Of a stretch of 64,000 nucleotides of DNA, positions 20,524-30,486 are shown in pieces. The stretch's first letter is position 1, and every line of letters begins with the position of its first letter. The notes below the pieces were generated by a model. The model was given only the letters and a program-made list of their open reading frames with translations. It made no database searches and had not been told where the DNA came from. The position numbers and the translations under genes were made by a program. The stretch is from Streptomyces bambusae (lineage in GTDB: Bacteria > Actinomycetota > Actinomycetes > Streptomycetales > Streptomycetaceae). The stretch lies in contig NZ_JAJAUZ010000002.1 of NCBI RefSeq assembly GCF_020532645.1, positions 214,968 to 278,967 on the forward strand, written 5' to 3'.

Positions 20524-22557
20524 CTAGACACCCAGCTGCAGCGCATCCGCGGCCTCCTCCACCATGCCGAGGCCCAGTCTGCTGACGCGCACCGCGAACG
20601 GCTCCCCGGCCACCCGCAGCCCCGAGAACCGGACCGCCCCCAGAGGGGCGCCGGCGACCGGGGCGAGCGTCACCGTTCCCGCCGGCGCATCCGGCCGGAT
20701 TCCTGCGAGGGAGACCAGGAGGTGGATGCCCGCAGCGGCGGCCACCGCGGCCGGGCGGCAGGCCGCCGGGTGCGGCAGCGGGGCGCTGCCCGCCGTGCGC
20801 TGGGTGGCCCCGTACATCTCGGGCAGGCGGTGGCCGAACAGTTCTGCGGCGTCGACGAGGCCGTGCAGCAGGGTGCCGGCTTCCTTCTCGAAGCCTGCTG
20901 CGGCCAGCCCGGCGGCGGCCACGGCCGTCTCGTGCACCCGCACGGCCCCCGAGCGGTACCCGAAGGGGTTGTGTCCCGGTTCCTTCACTCCGAGGCTGCG
21001 CAGGCCCCAGCCGCAATCCATGGCCGGAGCACCGAGCAGGCGGGCGAGCTGTTCGGTGCGTACGCCGTCGAGGAGGCCGGGGGCGAACCGGCCGCCGCCG
21101 AGAAGCCCCGTGTCCAGGAGGTGGGCGGTGGCGCCGCTGAGGTGGGGCACCGGCCGCCCGTCGGGGTGCACGGCCACCGCGGGCCGTCCTCCGGAGGGGT
21201 CGTCGATCCAGAAGCTCTCGCGGAACCGCCGGCGCTGGGCCGCCGCCCAGTCGCGCAGTTCCCCGGCCCCCGGCCGTCCGCAGGCCTCCAGGAGGTCGGC
21301 GCCGAGCAGCGCGGCCCGGTGGGCGTGCGCCTGGGTCTCGCACCGCCGCGGCCCGTCGGCAGGATCGGCGAGCAGGTCCCCGTCCGCCGATCTGCGCAGC
21401 CAGTCGAGGCAGCGCTCGGCGGCGGGGAGCAGGGCTGCCACGTCCTTCTCGGGCAGGCCCCACCGTCTGGCCTCGGCGAGGACGACCGGGAAGGCGAGGG
21501 TGGCCTCGGTGCCGGTGCAGCCGGGCGGCAGCCCGTGGCCGCCGCCGCGCAGCGGGCCCGGGATCAGGCCGGCCCCCTCTCCCCGCCCCGCGGTCTGGGT
21601 CCTGGCCAGGGTGCGCAGGGTGGCCGCGGCGAGGCCGGTGCCGAGCGGGAGGGCCAGCCGGGCGGCCCACAGGGACTCGGCCGGGGCGAGTCCGCACCGC
21701 CAGGGCACTCCGGCGGCGGCGAAGGCGTCGGACGGTTCCTCGGGATCGCGCAGGAGCAGGGCGCGCAGGTCGTCGAGGCTGGTGCGGAAGAAGGCCTCGA
21801 CGCGGTGGTCGTCGCCTTCGGCGTGGGCGGCGGCCAGGGGGCCGGTCGGCTGGGTGGCGGGAAGGCGCGCCGCACGGTCGCAGGTGGTGCGCAGCTCGAT
21901 GGTGCGGGCTTCGCCGGGTGCCAGGTCGAGTTCCCAGCGGAGCAGCCCGAGGGCGGCCAGGACGTCGTCGGGCGGGGGCTCGGCGGTGGTCACGGCCTGG
22001 GCTCCGGACGTGCTCCAGCGCAGGCCGCCCGCGTGGACGGCCGCGGGCAGAGCCGGTCCGGTCCGGCCGGCGGCGACCGCGCCGAGGTCGGCGAGGTCAG
22101 TGCCGAGAGCGATTTCCACGGGGATGCGCAGGCGGCGGCCGGCGTGGCTGCGCAGGGTGATCCGCTCGGTGCCGTCGGCGTGCCGCACCCGGTCCACGGT
22201 GACGTCGGGGTCGGGTCCGGGGTCGGCACCGGTGCGCACGGTGGCGGTGAAGGAGGCCCGGTCGGCCCCCAGGCTGCGGCCCTGCACGGCCACCGGGTCC
22301 CGGCCTGCGATGCGCAGGAGGCACCGGGACAGGAGCCGGCGGCCGGCCCGGTAGATGCCGTCGAGTCCGCGGCCGGTGAGCTGGCCGTGTTCCGGCGAGA
22401 TGGCCAGGCAGGGCGCGGCGACACAGATCACCGCGGCGTGCACGGGCGGGAGTTCGGCGGCCGGCCGGCGGGGCGGGCCGCCGCGCGGGGCGGGGGTGTG
22501 ACCGCCGCTGGGCGGGCCGGTGGGGGGTCTGCGGGCGGGGGGAACGGGGTGGGGCAT
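20524..22557 (-). CDS. glycogen-debranching-type protein (GDE N-terminal domain plus alpha/alpha toroid)
   Basis: 677 residues from the ATG at 22557. The N-terminal beta-sandwich (about residues 40-250; HGQLTGRGLDGIYRAGRRLL) matches the 'glycogen debranching N-terminal' domain of archaeal/bacterial amylo-alpha-1,6-glucosidase-like proteins. The C-terminal helical part has the toroid hallmarks: SGATAHLLDTGLL, GLRSLGVKEPGHNPFGYRSG and LPEMYGATQ. The acid residues expected for catalysis probably lie in AMDCGWGLRS and the GLPEMYG region. Homologues are annotated as debranching enzymes, but substrate evidence is thin. The gene stands alone between the NrtR-like and DUF4192 genes. Confidence 0.75.
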   Translation of the reverse strand: MPHPVPPARRPPTGPPSGGHTPAPRGGPPRRPAAELPPVHAAVICVAAPCLAISPEHGQLTGRGLDGIYRAGRRLLSRCLLRIAGRDPVAVQGRSLGADRASFTATVRTGADPGPDPDVTVDRVRHADGTERITLRSHAGRRLRIPVEIALGTDLADLGAVAAGRTGPALPAAVHAGGLRWSTSGAQAVTTAEPPPDDVLAALGLLRWELDLAPGEARTIELRTTCDRAARLPATQPTGPLAAAHAEGDDHRVEAFFRTSLDDLRALLLRDPEEPSDAFAAAGVPWRCGLAPAESLWAARLALPLGTGLAAATLRTLARTQTAGRGEGAGLIPGPLRGGGHGLPPGCTGTEATLAFPVVLAEARRWGLPEKDVAALLPAAERCLDWLRRSADGDLLADPADGPRRCETQAHAHRAALLGADLLEACGRPGAGELRDWAAAQRRRFRESFWIDDPSGGRPAVAVHPDGRPVPHLSGATAHLLDTGLLGGGRFAPGLLDGVRTEQLARLLGAPAMDCGWGLRSLGVKEPGHNPFGYRSGAVRVHETAVAAAGLAAAGFEKEAGTLLHGLVDAAELFGHRLPEMYGATQRTAGSAPLPHPAACRPAAVAAAAGIHLLVSLAGIRPDAPAGTVTLAPVAGAPLGAVRFSGLRVAGEPFAVRVSRLGLGMVEEAADALQLGV

Positions 22558-22682
22558 GCGTCGCCTTGTCTGCGCTCCGGACGGTTCGGCTGGGCCGCGG
22601 CGCGGCACTGCGCCCTGCACCAAAGAGGTGAACGCGCGGGCCGCGGGCCGGGTCACGGGCCGGACGCAGGCCCGGCCCCGGC

Positions 22683-23963
22683 TCATTCCGCGCTCCCGGT
22701 GGTGCGGTGGTGCGGGCGGCGGTCCGGACGGGACCGGCGGCTGCCGGGTGCGCCGGTCTTCGGCCTGGTCCGGGGCCCGGTCTGGCTGACGGCGGGGCGG
22801 GGCCGGGTCCGGGGTGCCGGCACCGGGCCCCGCTCCCTGGTCCGGCGTTCCTCCCGCAGGCACTTGCGCAGGGTCTCGGGGTCGAGTTGCAGGTTGCAGG
22901 CGTGGTGGAGCAGTTCGGCGAAGGCGTAGCCGGGGTCGGCCCGCAGGGCCAGGGAGAGGGCGATGCGGGCGTACGGCTCGTCGCCCGTGGACCAGGCGAC
23001 CCAGCCGGCCAGGCTCAGCGGGGCGGCGGCGTGCTCCTCGTAGCCCGCGACGCAGCGCCGGGCGAGGGCACGCCACAGGCGCAGCGCGAGATGGGCCTCC
23101 TCGCCCTCCATCCACTCGGCGGCGACGTCACGGGTTTCGCGGTCCTGGAGGCCCAGGAGGAGCGCGGCCGCCTCGGTGTCCTCGACGAGGGCGTCGTCCC
23201 AGTCGTCGGCGGCAGGCCCGCAGTCGCCGGGCGGCGCGTCCGCGAGGCGCCGCAGCACCTTGCCGACGAGGGCGATGGTCTCCTCGGCGATCTGTTCCTT
23301 GGTGGCGCCGTCCAGCATGCGGGGCAGCAGGTCGGCGGACGCCCGGTCGAGGGCACGCTCCTGGGCGGCGGCGGCCGCACCGCGCAGGGGCGCCAGCCGG
23401 GCCTCGAGTTCCCGCTGGGTACCGCGCATCCGGATGCCGGCGAAGGTGGCGGCCGCGGCCATCACCGTGGTGCCGGGCAGGGCGAGCGGGGTGCCCTCCG
23501 GCGGGCAGCAGCGCCGGTCGGGGCAGCAGTAGCTCCAGTGCCGGCCGCCCGAGATGCAGATGGCTTCGAGGACCGGCACGTCGAGGGCTCCGCAGGCGGT
23601 CCGCACCTGGTGTGCCAGCGGCTGGAGCCGGTCCATGACCTGCTCGCCGGTCTCGTCCGGTCCGGGTTCCCGGCACAGGAACACGATGATGCCGTCGGGG
23701 CGCCCCTCGCAGCGGATGCTGCCGTCGACGAGGCACTCGGCGACCTGTGCGGCGAGGTCTTCCCACTCCCCCGGGTCACGGGGGATACCGATGCGGAGCC
23801 GGCCGCCGAACCGGCCGCTCGCGCCGTGGACGGACACCAGCACGAGTGCGTTGTCCGGGTGGAATCCGACCACGTACGGCAGGGCGTCGGCGAGCTCGCC
23901 GGGGCCGCGCAGGGTGATCTGGTCTGCGGGGACGGGCCCCGTGAATGCGTTGTGTCGAGTCAT
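22683..23963 (-). CDS. DUF4192 family protein
   Basis: 426 residues from the ATG at 23963; a Met nine codons upstream is also open. The N-terminus ([20 protein letters not shown] followed by [10 protein letters not shown]) is the defining DUF4192 motif found across actinomycetes. A cysteine cluster ([19 protein letters not shown]) near residue 140 may bind metal. The last 60 residues are Arg/Pro-rich and disordered. The function is unknown. It diverges from recQ, and the two share an intergenic region containing DnaA-box palindromes. Confidence 0.8.
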   Translation of the reverse strand: MTRHNAFTGPVPADQITLRGPGELADALPYVVGFHPDNALVLVSVHGASGRFGGRLRIGIPRDPGEWEDLAAQVAECLVDGSIRCEGRPDGIIVFLCREPGPDETGEQVMDRLQPLAHQVRTACGALDVPVLEAICISGGRHWSYCCPDRRCCPPEGTPLALPGTTVMAAAATFAGIRMRGTQRELEARLAPLRGAAAAAQERALDRASADLLPRMLDGATKEQIAEETIALVGKVLRRLADAPPGDCGPAADDWDDALVEDTEAAALLLGLQDRETRDVAAEWMEGEEAHLALRLWRALARRCVAGYEEHAAAPLSLAGWVAWSTGDEPYARIALSLALRADPGYAFAELLHHACNLQLDPETLRKCLREERRTRERGPVPAPRTRPRPAVSQTGPRTRPKTGAPGSRRSRPDRRPHHRTTGSAE

Positions 23964-23989
23964 GGGATGACGGTCCCGCAGATCCGACA

Positions 23990-24025
23990 TTTCGCGAAAG
24001 GCCTGTGGATAAAGTTATCCACAGG
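23990..24025. promoter_or_regulatory. palindrome TTTCGCGAAA and inverted pair of DnaA boxes before recQ
   Basis: At 23990-23999 lies the perfect 10-bp palindrome TTTCGCGAAA. At 24002-24025 lies a second perfect palindrome, 11-bp arms with a 2-base centre. It contains TGTGGATAA and TTATCCACA, that is, two consensus DnaA boxes head to head. Both sit 50-85 bp before the recQ start and 27-62 bp before the DUF4192 start. DnaA binding is an inference from the match. Confidence 0.65.
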
Positions 24026-24074
24026 GTCGTGGGGGCATTCGCGTGATGTCGGAGGCATCGGGTTGCATGGAGGC

Positions 24075-26234
24075 ATGAACGCAGACCTCAGGGCCTCGGC
24101 CGATTCCGTACTCGCCCGTCTCGTCGGAGACGCCACGGGCACCGCCCGGTTGCGCGAGGACCAGTGGCGCGCGATCGAAGCACTCGTTGCCGACAAGCGC
24201 CGGGCGCTCGTGGTGCAGCGCACCGGGTGGGGCAAGTCCGCGGTGTACTTCGTCGCGACCTCGCTGCTCCGGGCGGCCGGCAGCGGCCCGACCGTGATCG
24301 TGTCGCCGCTGCTCGCGCTGATGCGCAATCAGGTGGACGCGGCCGCCCGGGCCGGGATCCGGGCGCGGACCATCAATTCGTCCAATCCGGAGGAGTGGGA
24401 GTCGATCCAGGCCGAAGTGGCGGCGGGCGAGGTCGACGTGCTGCTGGTGAGTCCCGAACGGCTCAACAATCCGGAGTTCCGCGACCAGGTGCTGCCGAAG
24501 CTGGCCGCCGCCACCGGTCTGCTCGTGGTCGACGAGGCGCACTGCATCTCGGACTGGGGGCACGACTTCCGCCCCGACTACCGGCGGCTGCGGACGATGC
24601 TCGCCGATCTGCCGCCGGGCGTCCCGGTGCTGGCGACGACGGCCACGGCCAACGCCCGGGTCACGGCGGACGTCGCGGAGCAACTCGGCACCGGCGCCGG
24701 GACGGACGCCCTCGTGCTGCGCGGCCCGCTGGACCGGGAGAGCCTGAGTCTGGCCGTGCTGCCGCTGCCCGATGCCGCGCACCGGCTGGCGTGGCTTGCC
24801 GACCACCTCGGCGAGCTGCCGGGCTCGGGCATCGTCTACACGCTCACGGTGGCGGCCGCCGAGGAAGTGACGGCGTACCTGCGTCACCGGGGGCACGTCG
24901 TGGCGTCGTACACGGGCAAGACGGAGAACGCGGACCGCGAGCAGGCGGAAGAGGACCTCCAGGCGAACCGGGTCAAGGCGCTGATCGCGACGTCCGCGCT
25001 GGGCATGGGGTTCGACAAGCCGGACCTCGGATTCGTGGTGCACCTCGGCTCGCCCTCCTCCCCGATCGCCTACTACCAGCAGGTCGGCCGGGCCGGCCGC
25101 GGTGTGGAGCATGCGGAGGTGCTGCTGCTGCCGGGCCGGGAGGACGAGGCGATCTGGCAGTACTTCGCCTCGGTGGCCTTCCCTCCCGAGGAGCTGGTGC
25201 GCCGGACCCTGGACGTGCTCGCGCGCGCGGAGCGGCCGATGTCGCTGCCCGCCCTGGAGCCTCTGGTGGACCTGCGGCGCACCCGCCTGGAGTCGATGCT
25301 CAAGGTGCTTGACGTCGACGGCGCGGTGCACCGGGTGAAGGGCGGCTGGACGGCCACCGGCGAGCCGTGGGTGTACGACGCGGAGCGGTACGCATGGGTG
25401 GCCCGGCAGCGGGCCGCGGAGCAGCAGGCGATGCGGGACTACGCGTCGACGGCCGGCTGCCGGATGGAGTTCCTGCGCCGGCAGCTGGACGACGAGGAGG
25501 CCGCGCCGTGCGGGCGCTGCGACAACTGCGCGGGCCCCCGGTACACGGCGCAGGTGGCCGAGGCCTCGCTGACGACTGCCCGCGGCGAGTTGGGCCGGCC
25601 GGGGGTGGAGCTGGAACCGCGCCGGATGTGGCCGACGGGCCTGGCTGCGGTCGGGGTGGACCTCAAGGGCCGCATCCCGGCGGGCGAACAGGCTTCCACC
25701 GGACGGGCGCTGGGCCGCCTGTCGGACATCGGATGGGGCAACCGGCTGCGCCCGCTGCTTGCCGACCAGGCTCCCGACCAGCAGATTCAGGACGATGTCG
25801 CCAAGGCGGTGGTGGAGGTGCTGGCGGACTGGGCGCGGGGACCGGGCGGTTGGGCCTCGGGCGCGCCGGACGCGCCGGCCCGGCCGGCGGGTGTGGTGAC
25901 GGTCCCCTCACGGACCCGGCCGGTGCTGATCGGGTCGCTCGCCGCGCGGATCGCGGAGATCGGCCGCATGCCGTTGCTGGGCGGCCTCGAGTACGGGGCC
26001 GAGGTGCCCGGCTACGGGCTGCCCTCGTCCAACAGTGCCCAGCGGGTCCGGGCGCTGCACGAGGTGCTGGCGGTGCCTCGGGAACTGGCGGAGGCACTCG
26101 CGCGGACGCCGGGGCCGGTGCTGCTGGTGGATGACTGTTCGGAGAGCGGATGGACCCTCGCGGTGGCGGCGCGGCTGCTGCGGCGGGCGGGCGCAAAGGA
26201 GGTGTTTCCGCTGGTCCTTGCGGTTCAGCCGTAG
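24075..26234 (+). CDS. RecQ-type ATP-dependent DNA helicase with C-terminal phosphoribosyltransferase-like domain
   Basis: 719 residues. The superfamily 2 helicase motifs are present in order: Walker [12 protein letters not shown] (about 50), [17 protein letters not shown] (about 150), TATANARV, and the motif VI region [12 protein letters not shown] (about 335). A zinc-type cysteine set (CRMEFLRRQ and CGRCDNC) ends the RecQ core near residue 485. The last 110 residues include [20 protein letters not shown], a PRPP-binding-loop pattern of ComF-like phosphoribosyltransferases. Such RecQ-PRTase fusions occur in actinomycetes. A GGAGG lies too close to the ATG at 24075 to be ideal; a TTG 12 bases upstream has a better-spaced GGAGG. 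It probably acts in DNA repair. Confidence 0.9.
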   Translation: MNADLRASADSVLARLVGDATGTARLREDQWRAIEALVADKRRALVVQRTGWGKSAVYFVATSLLRAAGSGPTVIVSPLLALMRNQVDAAARAGIRARTINSSNPEEWESIQAEVAAGEVDVLLVSPERLNNPEFRDQVLPKLAAATGLLVVDEAHCISDWGHDFRPDYRRLRTMLADLPPGVPVLATTATANARVTADVAEQLGTGAGTDALVLRGPLDRESLSLAVLPLPDAAHRLAWLADHLGELPGSGIVYTLTVAAAEEVTAYLRHRGHVVASYTGKTENADREQAEEDLQANRVKALIATSALGMGFDKPDLGFVVHLGSPSSPIAYYQQVGRAGRGVEHAEVLLLPGREDEAIWQYFASVAFPPEELVRRTLDVLARAERPMSLPALEPLVDLRRTRLESMLKVLDVDGAVHRVKGGWTATGEPWVYDAERYAWVARQRAAEQQAMRDYASTAGCRMEFLRRQLDDEEAAPCGRCDNCAGPRYTAQVAEASLTTARGELGRPGVELEPRRMWPTGLAAVGVDLKGRIPAGEQASTGRALGRLSDIGWGNRLRPLLADQAPDQQIQDDVAKAVVEVLADWARGPGGWASGAPDAPARPAGVVTVPSRTRPVLIGSLAARIAEIGRMPLLGGLEYGAEVPGYGLPSSNSAQRVRALHEVLAVPRELAEALARTPGPVLLVDDCSESGWTLAVAARLLRRAGAKEVFPLVLAVQP

Positions 26235-26448
26235 TTCGATGCGTCGACGGCGGCGCGGCGGGGCAAGGATATGAACGGCATACCGGCCGAATCCGGTCGG
26301 TCGGATCAATTGCTCGTTGCCGCGCGCTGACGGGCCACGCAAGAATTGGGGTGCTCCCGCACGGCTCGTCGGCACTGGCACACGGCCGCGCCGTGGCGCG
26401 CCGTCACTCAGCCGTGCCCGCATCGGGCGTGCAGCCGAAGGGAGGACC

Positions 26449-27078
26449 GTGGCCTTCGGATTCGCTCCGTCCTCAGCCGGCTCGATACCCGGGTCCGCCA
26501 GTACCGCCGTCCGCCACGGAAGGCTGCTGGAGCCCTCGGAATGGGCCGCTGCGGGGGTCCCGCTGCTGCGCAATCCGCGCGAGGTGGTCAGCGGGCTGTA
26601 CGCCCGTCACGAACCGGGTCCGGCCACTGCCGTGATCGCCGTGCTCGGTCCGGAGGAACGTCTCGTCGCCAGTGCCTCGTTCACGCAGCGGACCGTGTCG
26701 ACGGACGGCTGGGAGTACCGCAACGCGCTGCTGTCGCGGCTGCGCCGGGTGATCCCGCACGACCTGCGTCGCCGTACGCCGGTCCGGACCGCGGTGCTGC
26801 TCTACTCCCGTGAGGGCGACGAGCGGTGGACCGAGGAGGACGGCGCCTGGATGTGGGGGCTGCGGGACGCCTGCACCCTGCACGGGCTGCGCGCCGGCGC
26901 GTACATCACGCTCACCCGCGGCGGCTGGCAGGTCCTGGGCGAGGGCCGTGGCGGCCGTCATCCGGGGCTCGGGTCCAGGCCGGTGCCGCTGGGCGAGAGC
27001 CCGTTGGACGCCGCTTCGCTCACCCCGCGGACGGGCGGCGGGGCCCTCGAGGCGCTGCGCCGGACGGCAGCCCGCTGA
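26449..27078 (+). CDS. conserved protein of unknown function
   Basis: 209 residues from a GTG at 26449 that has a GGGAGG ribosome site 3 bases upstream. The sequence has a recognisable alpha/beta core (ATAVIAVLGPEERLVASASF, YRNALLSRLRRVIPHDLRRR and TAVLLYSREGDERWTEEDGA) and ends in a Gly-rich tail. I recall similar proteins only in Streptomyces and cannot assign a family. It lies 214 bp after recQ and converges on the next gene across a hairpin terminator. Confidence 0.7.
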   Translation: MAFGFAPSSAGSIPGSASTAVRHGRLLEPSEWAAAGVPLLRNPREVVSGLYARHEPGPATAVIAVLGPEERLVASASFTQRTVSTDGWEYRNALLSRLRRVIPHDLRRRTPVRTAVLLYSREGDERWTEEDGAWMWGLRDACTLHGLRAGAYITLTRGGWQVLGEGRGGRHPGLGSRPVPLGESPLDAASLTPRTGGGALEALRRTAAR

Positions 27079-27096
27079 GGCCCGGCCGAGCCGGGC

Positions 27097-27124
27097 GGTC
27101 CCGCCACTGGAGAGCGGCGGGACC
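27097..27124. terminator. bidirectional terminator between convergent genes
   Basis: A perfect 9-bp stem (GGTCCCGCC / GGCGGGACC) with a 10-base loop lies between the stop codons at 27078 and 27133. Confidence 0.7.
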
Positions 27125-27132
27125 ACAGAGCG

Positions 27133-27774
27133 TCAGACGCTCGCGCCCAGCACGGAGTTGATCTGCTGCGGGTCGCCGCACACGATCAGCAGCGCGCCGG
27201 CCCGGGTGAGGGCCGACGGCAGGGTACGGGCGGTGTCGTCGGGCGCGCCGCCGTTGGCCGCGTACACGACGACGGGACGGGTGCCGGCCCGCTCCGCCTG
27301 CGCGGCGTCCGCGTAGAAGACGTCGTCCCCGGCGTCGTGCTGCGCCCAGTAGGACGCCTCGCCGAAGGACAGCTCGTGCGCGGCCCACGGGTGCGGGTCG
27401 CCGGTGGTCAGCACCAGGACGTCGCCGGGGGCCCGGCCGGCGTCCAGCAGCAGGTCGACGGCTTCCTCGGCCGCGTCCAGCGCACCCTCGGCCGAGGCCG
27501 GGATCAACTGGATCTGCGGCACCGCAGCCGAGACGGAAGGGGTGGAGGCCGCCGAGGGCTGCGGTGCGCGCGGCACAGGCGGGGTGGGCCTGGGGGATCC
27601 GCCCGTGCGGCTCACCGCTGCGGGGGACGGACCGGGGCGACCGGGCCGCGGGACGGCGGCGGGACGCGGACCAGGAACGGGGCGAGGGGTCTGCGCGACC
27701 CGGCCGGGGGCCGGAGTGACGCGGGGACCCTGGGCACTCTCGTGAATCTGAGGCTCCTCGGGGATGAGAGGCAT
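27133..27774 (-). CDS. protein with Pro-rich N-terminus and helicase-C-like segment
   Basis: 213 residues. Residues 1-90 are Pro/Arg/Ser-rich and disordered. The rest folds as alpha/beta. The end, TLPSALTRAGALLIVCGDPQ, resembles the last motifs of UvrD/Pif1-type superfamily 1 helicases, where ALTRA precedes a VVGDPxQL-like segment. There is no Walker A motif, so it cannot be an active helicase by itself. It lies 58 bp downstream of rnhB on the same strand and may be cotranscribed. It is a conserved hypothetical; the helicase resemblance is weak evidence only. Confidence 0.6.
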   Translation of the reverse strand: MPLIPEEPQIHESAQGPRVTPAPGRVAQTPRPVPGPRPAAVPRPGRPGPSPAAVSRTGGSPRPTPPVPRAPQPSAASTPSVSAAVPQIQLIPASAEGALDAAEEAVDLLLDAGRAPGDVLVLTTGDPHPWAAHELSFGEASYWAQHDAGDDVFYADAAQAERAGTRPVVVYAANGGAPDDTARTLPSALTRAGALLIVCGDPQQINSVLGASV

Positions 27775-27832
27775 GATGGTTGTCTATCAAACGCCGGTAC
27801 GAGTCCTACCAGCGGGTGGTACATGTGTGCGA

Positions 27833-28534
27833 TCAGAAATCGAAGCCGAGTTGGCCTCCGTTTTCCAGTTCCAGCAATTCCTCGCTCCTGCGGATCTTCT
27901 TGAGGTGCCGCCACTGCGGCAGACCGTCGAGATACGACCAGGAGAGCCGGTGGTACGGGGTGGGCCCCCGCTCCTCCAGCGCCGCACGGTGGACCGGCGA
28001 GGGATAGCCGGCGTTGTCCGCGAAGGCGAAGTCGTCGATTCCGGGGCCGAGTTCGGCCATCATCCGGTCGCGCCGCACCTTGGCGATCACCGAGGCCGCG
28101 GCCACGGCGACGCAGGAGCGGTCGCCCTTGATCACAGTGCGCACCTGCCACGGCGCCCCGAGGTAGTCGTGCTTGCCGTCGAGGATCACCGCGTCGGGGC
28201 GCACCGGGAGGGCTTCCAGGGCGCGGACTGCGGCGAGTCGCAGGGCTGCGGTCATGCCCAGCTCGTCGATCTCCTCGGGCGAGGCGTCGCCGAGGGCATA
28301 CGCGGTGACCCAGTCCTCCAGCACCGCGGCCAGCGCGTCGCGCCGCTTGACCGTGAGGAGCTTGGAGTCGGTGAGCCCTTCGGGGGGACGCCGGAGGCCG
28401 GTGATCGCCGCACACACGGTGACGGGACCGGCCCAGGCTCCCCTTCCGACCTCGTCGACCCCGGCGATGATCTTTGCGCCGGTGGTTGCGCGGAGGGAGC
28501 GCTCGACGGTGTGAGTGGGTGCTTCGTAGGGCAT
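27833..28534 (-). CDS. rnhB: ribonuclease HII
   Basis: 233 residues. RNase HII removes RNA primers and single ribonucleotides from DNA. The acidic active site is visible in [15 protein letters not shown] (Asp-Glu), in [11 protein letters not shown] (Asp) and in the fourth acidic residue near [12 protein letters not shown]. Other family motifs are [12 protein letters not shown] and [12 protein letters not shown]. The ATG at 28534 lies just after AAGG-type sequence but without a strong ribosome site, while the homologous N-terminus ([10 protein letters not shown]) supports this start. It is first in a probable two-gene unit. Confidence 0.94.
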   Translation of the reverse strand: MPYEAPTHTVERSLRATTGAKIIAGVDEVGRGAWAGPVTVCAAITGLRRPPEGLTDSKLLTVKRRDALAAVLEDWVTAYALGDASPEEIDELGMTAALRLAAVRALEALPVRPDAVILDGKHDYLGAPWQVRTVIKGDRSCVAVAAASVIAKVRRDRMMAELGPGIDDFAFADNAGYPSPVHRAALEERGPTPYHRLSWSYLDGLPQWRHLKKIRRSEELLELENGGQLGFDF

Positions 28535-28838
28535 GGCGCCAGCAAGGTTACGCCGCTCCGGGGCGCCCGCGACACCCCGGGCGGCACCCCTCTCACGGAC
28601 TGGGCGGCACCGGATCGTCCGGAGTGTCGCACTCCGCTCCGGCGCACACCCCGACTTCGCTTCCGCGTAGCGCTGAAACGATCTACAAGGTCGCCCAATC
28701 AGCCCTTGACCGAGCCGGTCAAGGCGCACCGGACGCCACAGAAGTCCCGCTCACATCGCACTCGCGAAGACAGGTGTCGCACCCGACCGGACGGTCGGCG
28801 AACAGTGCGTGAACGCCGACTTCGTCACAGTTTCCGGA
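28535..28838. other. 304-bp region upstream of rnhB
   Basis: No gene is seen. An inverted repeat CTTGACC-GAGCC-GGTCAAG lies at 28705-28723, with 7-bp arms. On the minus strand its right half reads TTGACC and could be a -35 box, but no -10 box at 17-18 bp is convincing. The rest is GC-rich and unremarkable. Confidence 0.35.
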
Positions 28839-29747
28839 TCACACGGCGGCCGGTACCCAGCCGGGCAGCTCCTCCGTCCGGTCGAGCCATGCCCCGGGCA
28901 GTGCCGGCAGCCCCCGGCCGCCCAGCACTCCACCGACGATCGCGCAGGTCGTGTCCACGTCACCGCCCGCCTGCGCGGTGGTCCAGAAGGCCTGCTCGAA
29001 GTCGCCGAGGCTGCGCGCCGCCGACCACAGCGCGAACGGGACGGTGTCGTGCGCGCTGGTCCGCCGGCCGCAGCCGAGGACCGCCGCGACCGTCGTTGCG
29101 TCGCTGTAGTCGAGCATGTCGCGTGCCCGCCGCAGACCGGCGCCCACGGCACTGCGCGGCACCAGCGCGATCACGGCGTCCAGCAGGGCCTCCGGATCCG
29201 GCGGGCCCGCCGGATCAGCGGCGAGGGCTGCCGCGGCCGCCACCGCCATCGCGCCGCACACGGCCTCGCGGTGCTGGTGGGTCGGGTACGCCGAGATCTC
29301 CGCCTGGTGGGTGGCCTGCTCGGGGTCGTCCGCGTACCAGGCACCGAGCGGCGCGATCCGCATCGCGGCGCCGTTGCCCCACGAGCCCTGGCCGTTGAAC
29401 AGGGCGGCGGACAGCTCGCGCCAGTCCCCGCCCTCCCGGATCAGGCGCAGCATCCGGTTGACGGCGGGGCCGTAGCCGCGGTCGAAGTCGTGGTGCTCGG
29501 CGAACGAGCCGGCCAGGGCGTCCTGGTCGATCCGGCCGTGTGCGGCGAGCACGGCGAGGACCGAGCAGGCCATCTCGGTGTCGTCGGTCCACTGCCAGGG
29601 ACCGGCGGGCAGTTCGCGCCGCTTGAGCAGGGGGTAGTTCGCGGGGACGAAGAACTGGGAGCCGAGGGCATCGCCCACCGCCAGTCCGCGCAGGCTGGCC
29701 AGGGCGCGTGCGAAGCGCCGCTCGGGGGAGGAGTCAGGGGTCGTCAT
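28839..29747 (-). CDS. ADP-ribosylglycohydrolase family protein
   Basis: 302 residues from the ATG at 29747; a TTG three codons upstream is also open. The family's two di-metal-binding motifs are clear: WTDDTEMACSVL near residue 56 and AGGDVDTTCAIVGGVLG near residue 265, with the N-terminal signature LRGLAVGDALGSQF. Members (DraG, ARH) remove ADP-ribose from proteins or hydrolyse related compounds. The substrate here is unknown. It lies 12 bp from the histidine phosphatase gene upstream, so the two are probably cotranscribed. Confidence 0.9.
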   Translation of the reverse strand: MTTPDSSPERRFARALASLRGLAVGDALGSQFFVPANYPLLKRRELPAGPWQWTDDTEMACSVLAVLAAHGRIDQDALAGSFAEHHDFDRGYGPAVNRMLRLIREGGDWRELSAALFNGQGSWGNGAAMRIAPLGAWYADDPEQATHQAEISAYPTHQHREAVCGAMAVAAAAALAADPAGPPDPEALLDAVIALVPRSAVGAGLRRARDMLDYSDATTVAAVLGCGRRTSAHDTVPFALWSAARSLGDFEQAFWTTAQAGGDVDTTCAIVGGVLGGRGLPALPGAWLDRTEELPGWVPAAV

Positions 29748-29758
29748 CGCGGGCAACT

Positions 29759-30418
29759 CTAACCGTCCAGGTCGTAGGACTGGGGTGTGATCCAGCGCTC
29801 GAAGGGCCGGTCGAGCCGGTACCGGCCGTCATCGCCCAGCAGCAGCGTCCGGTACTCGCCGTTCCCCGGGTTCGACAGGCATTCGAACTCGGCCACCGAC
29901 CAGTGGAACCACCGCATGCAGAACAGCCGCATGGTCAGGCCGTGCGTCACCAGCAGGACGTTCGGCGGATGATCGGGGGCCTCGAACGACCGGTACAGGC
30001 TCTCCAGGAACGCGCCCACCCGGTCGTAGACGTCGGCCCCGGACTCGCCCTGGGCGAACCGGTAGAAGAAGTGCCCGTACGCGTCCCGATAGGCCTTCTG
30101 GAGGCGTACGTCGTCCCGGTCCTGCCAGTTTCCCCAGTCCTGCTCGCGCAGCCGGGGCTCCTCGCGGACCCGGACCCGCGCCGGGTCCAGCGCCAGCGCG
30201 CGGAACGTCTGCAGGGTGCGCCGGTAGGGGGAGACGTACGCGCTGACGGGCTCCTCGCCGAAGAGGGCGCGCAGCTGCTCCCCCGCGACCACCGCCTGCG
30301 CGCGGCCGGTCTCGGTGAGCCTCAGGGCGTGGTCCGGCTCCCTCTCGTACACCGTGTCGTCGACATTGCCTTCCGATTCCCCGTGCCGGACGAGGACGAT
30401 GCGCCGCGGTCGTGCCAT
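29759..30418 (-). CDS. histidine phosphatase family protein
   Basis: 219 residues. The catalytic RHG motif lies at the N-terminus (IVLVRHGESEGNVDDTVYE). The second active-site His is in LLVTHGLTMRLF, and the Arg of SPYRRTLQT completes the pocket. The fold is that of phosphoglycerate mutase-like phosphatases. The substrate is unknown. The gene leads the pair with the ADP-ribosylglycohydrolase. Confidence 0.9.
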   Translation of the reverse strand: MARPRRIVLVRHGESEGNVDDTVYEREPDHALRLTETGRAQAVVAGEQLRALFGEEPVSAYVSPYRRTLQTFRALALDPARVRVREEPRLREQDWGNWQDRDDVRLQKAYRDAYGHFFYRFAQGESGADVYDRVGAFLESLYRSFEAPDHPPNVLLVTHGLTMRLFCMRWFHWSVAEFECLSNPGNGEYRTLLLGDDGRYRLDRPFERWITPQSYDLDG

Positions 30419-30486
30419 GCTCCGACCCTAAAGGGGCGCGCGCCTGTTCGAGCGGAGGCCACGGCGCCGGGGCGGGGCGCCGTGGG

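Noticed and set aside
17728..22929. Very long plus-strand open frame of over 1700 codons
   Set aside because: It runs antisense to the ABC transporter, NrtR-like and debranching genes, has Gly/Gln/Arg-biased composition typical of GC-rich shadow frames, and shows no domain.
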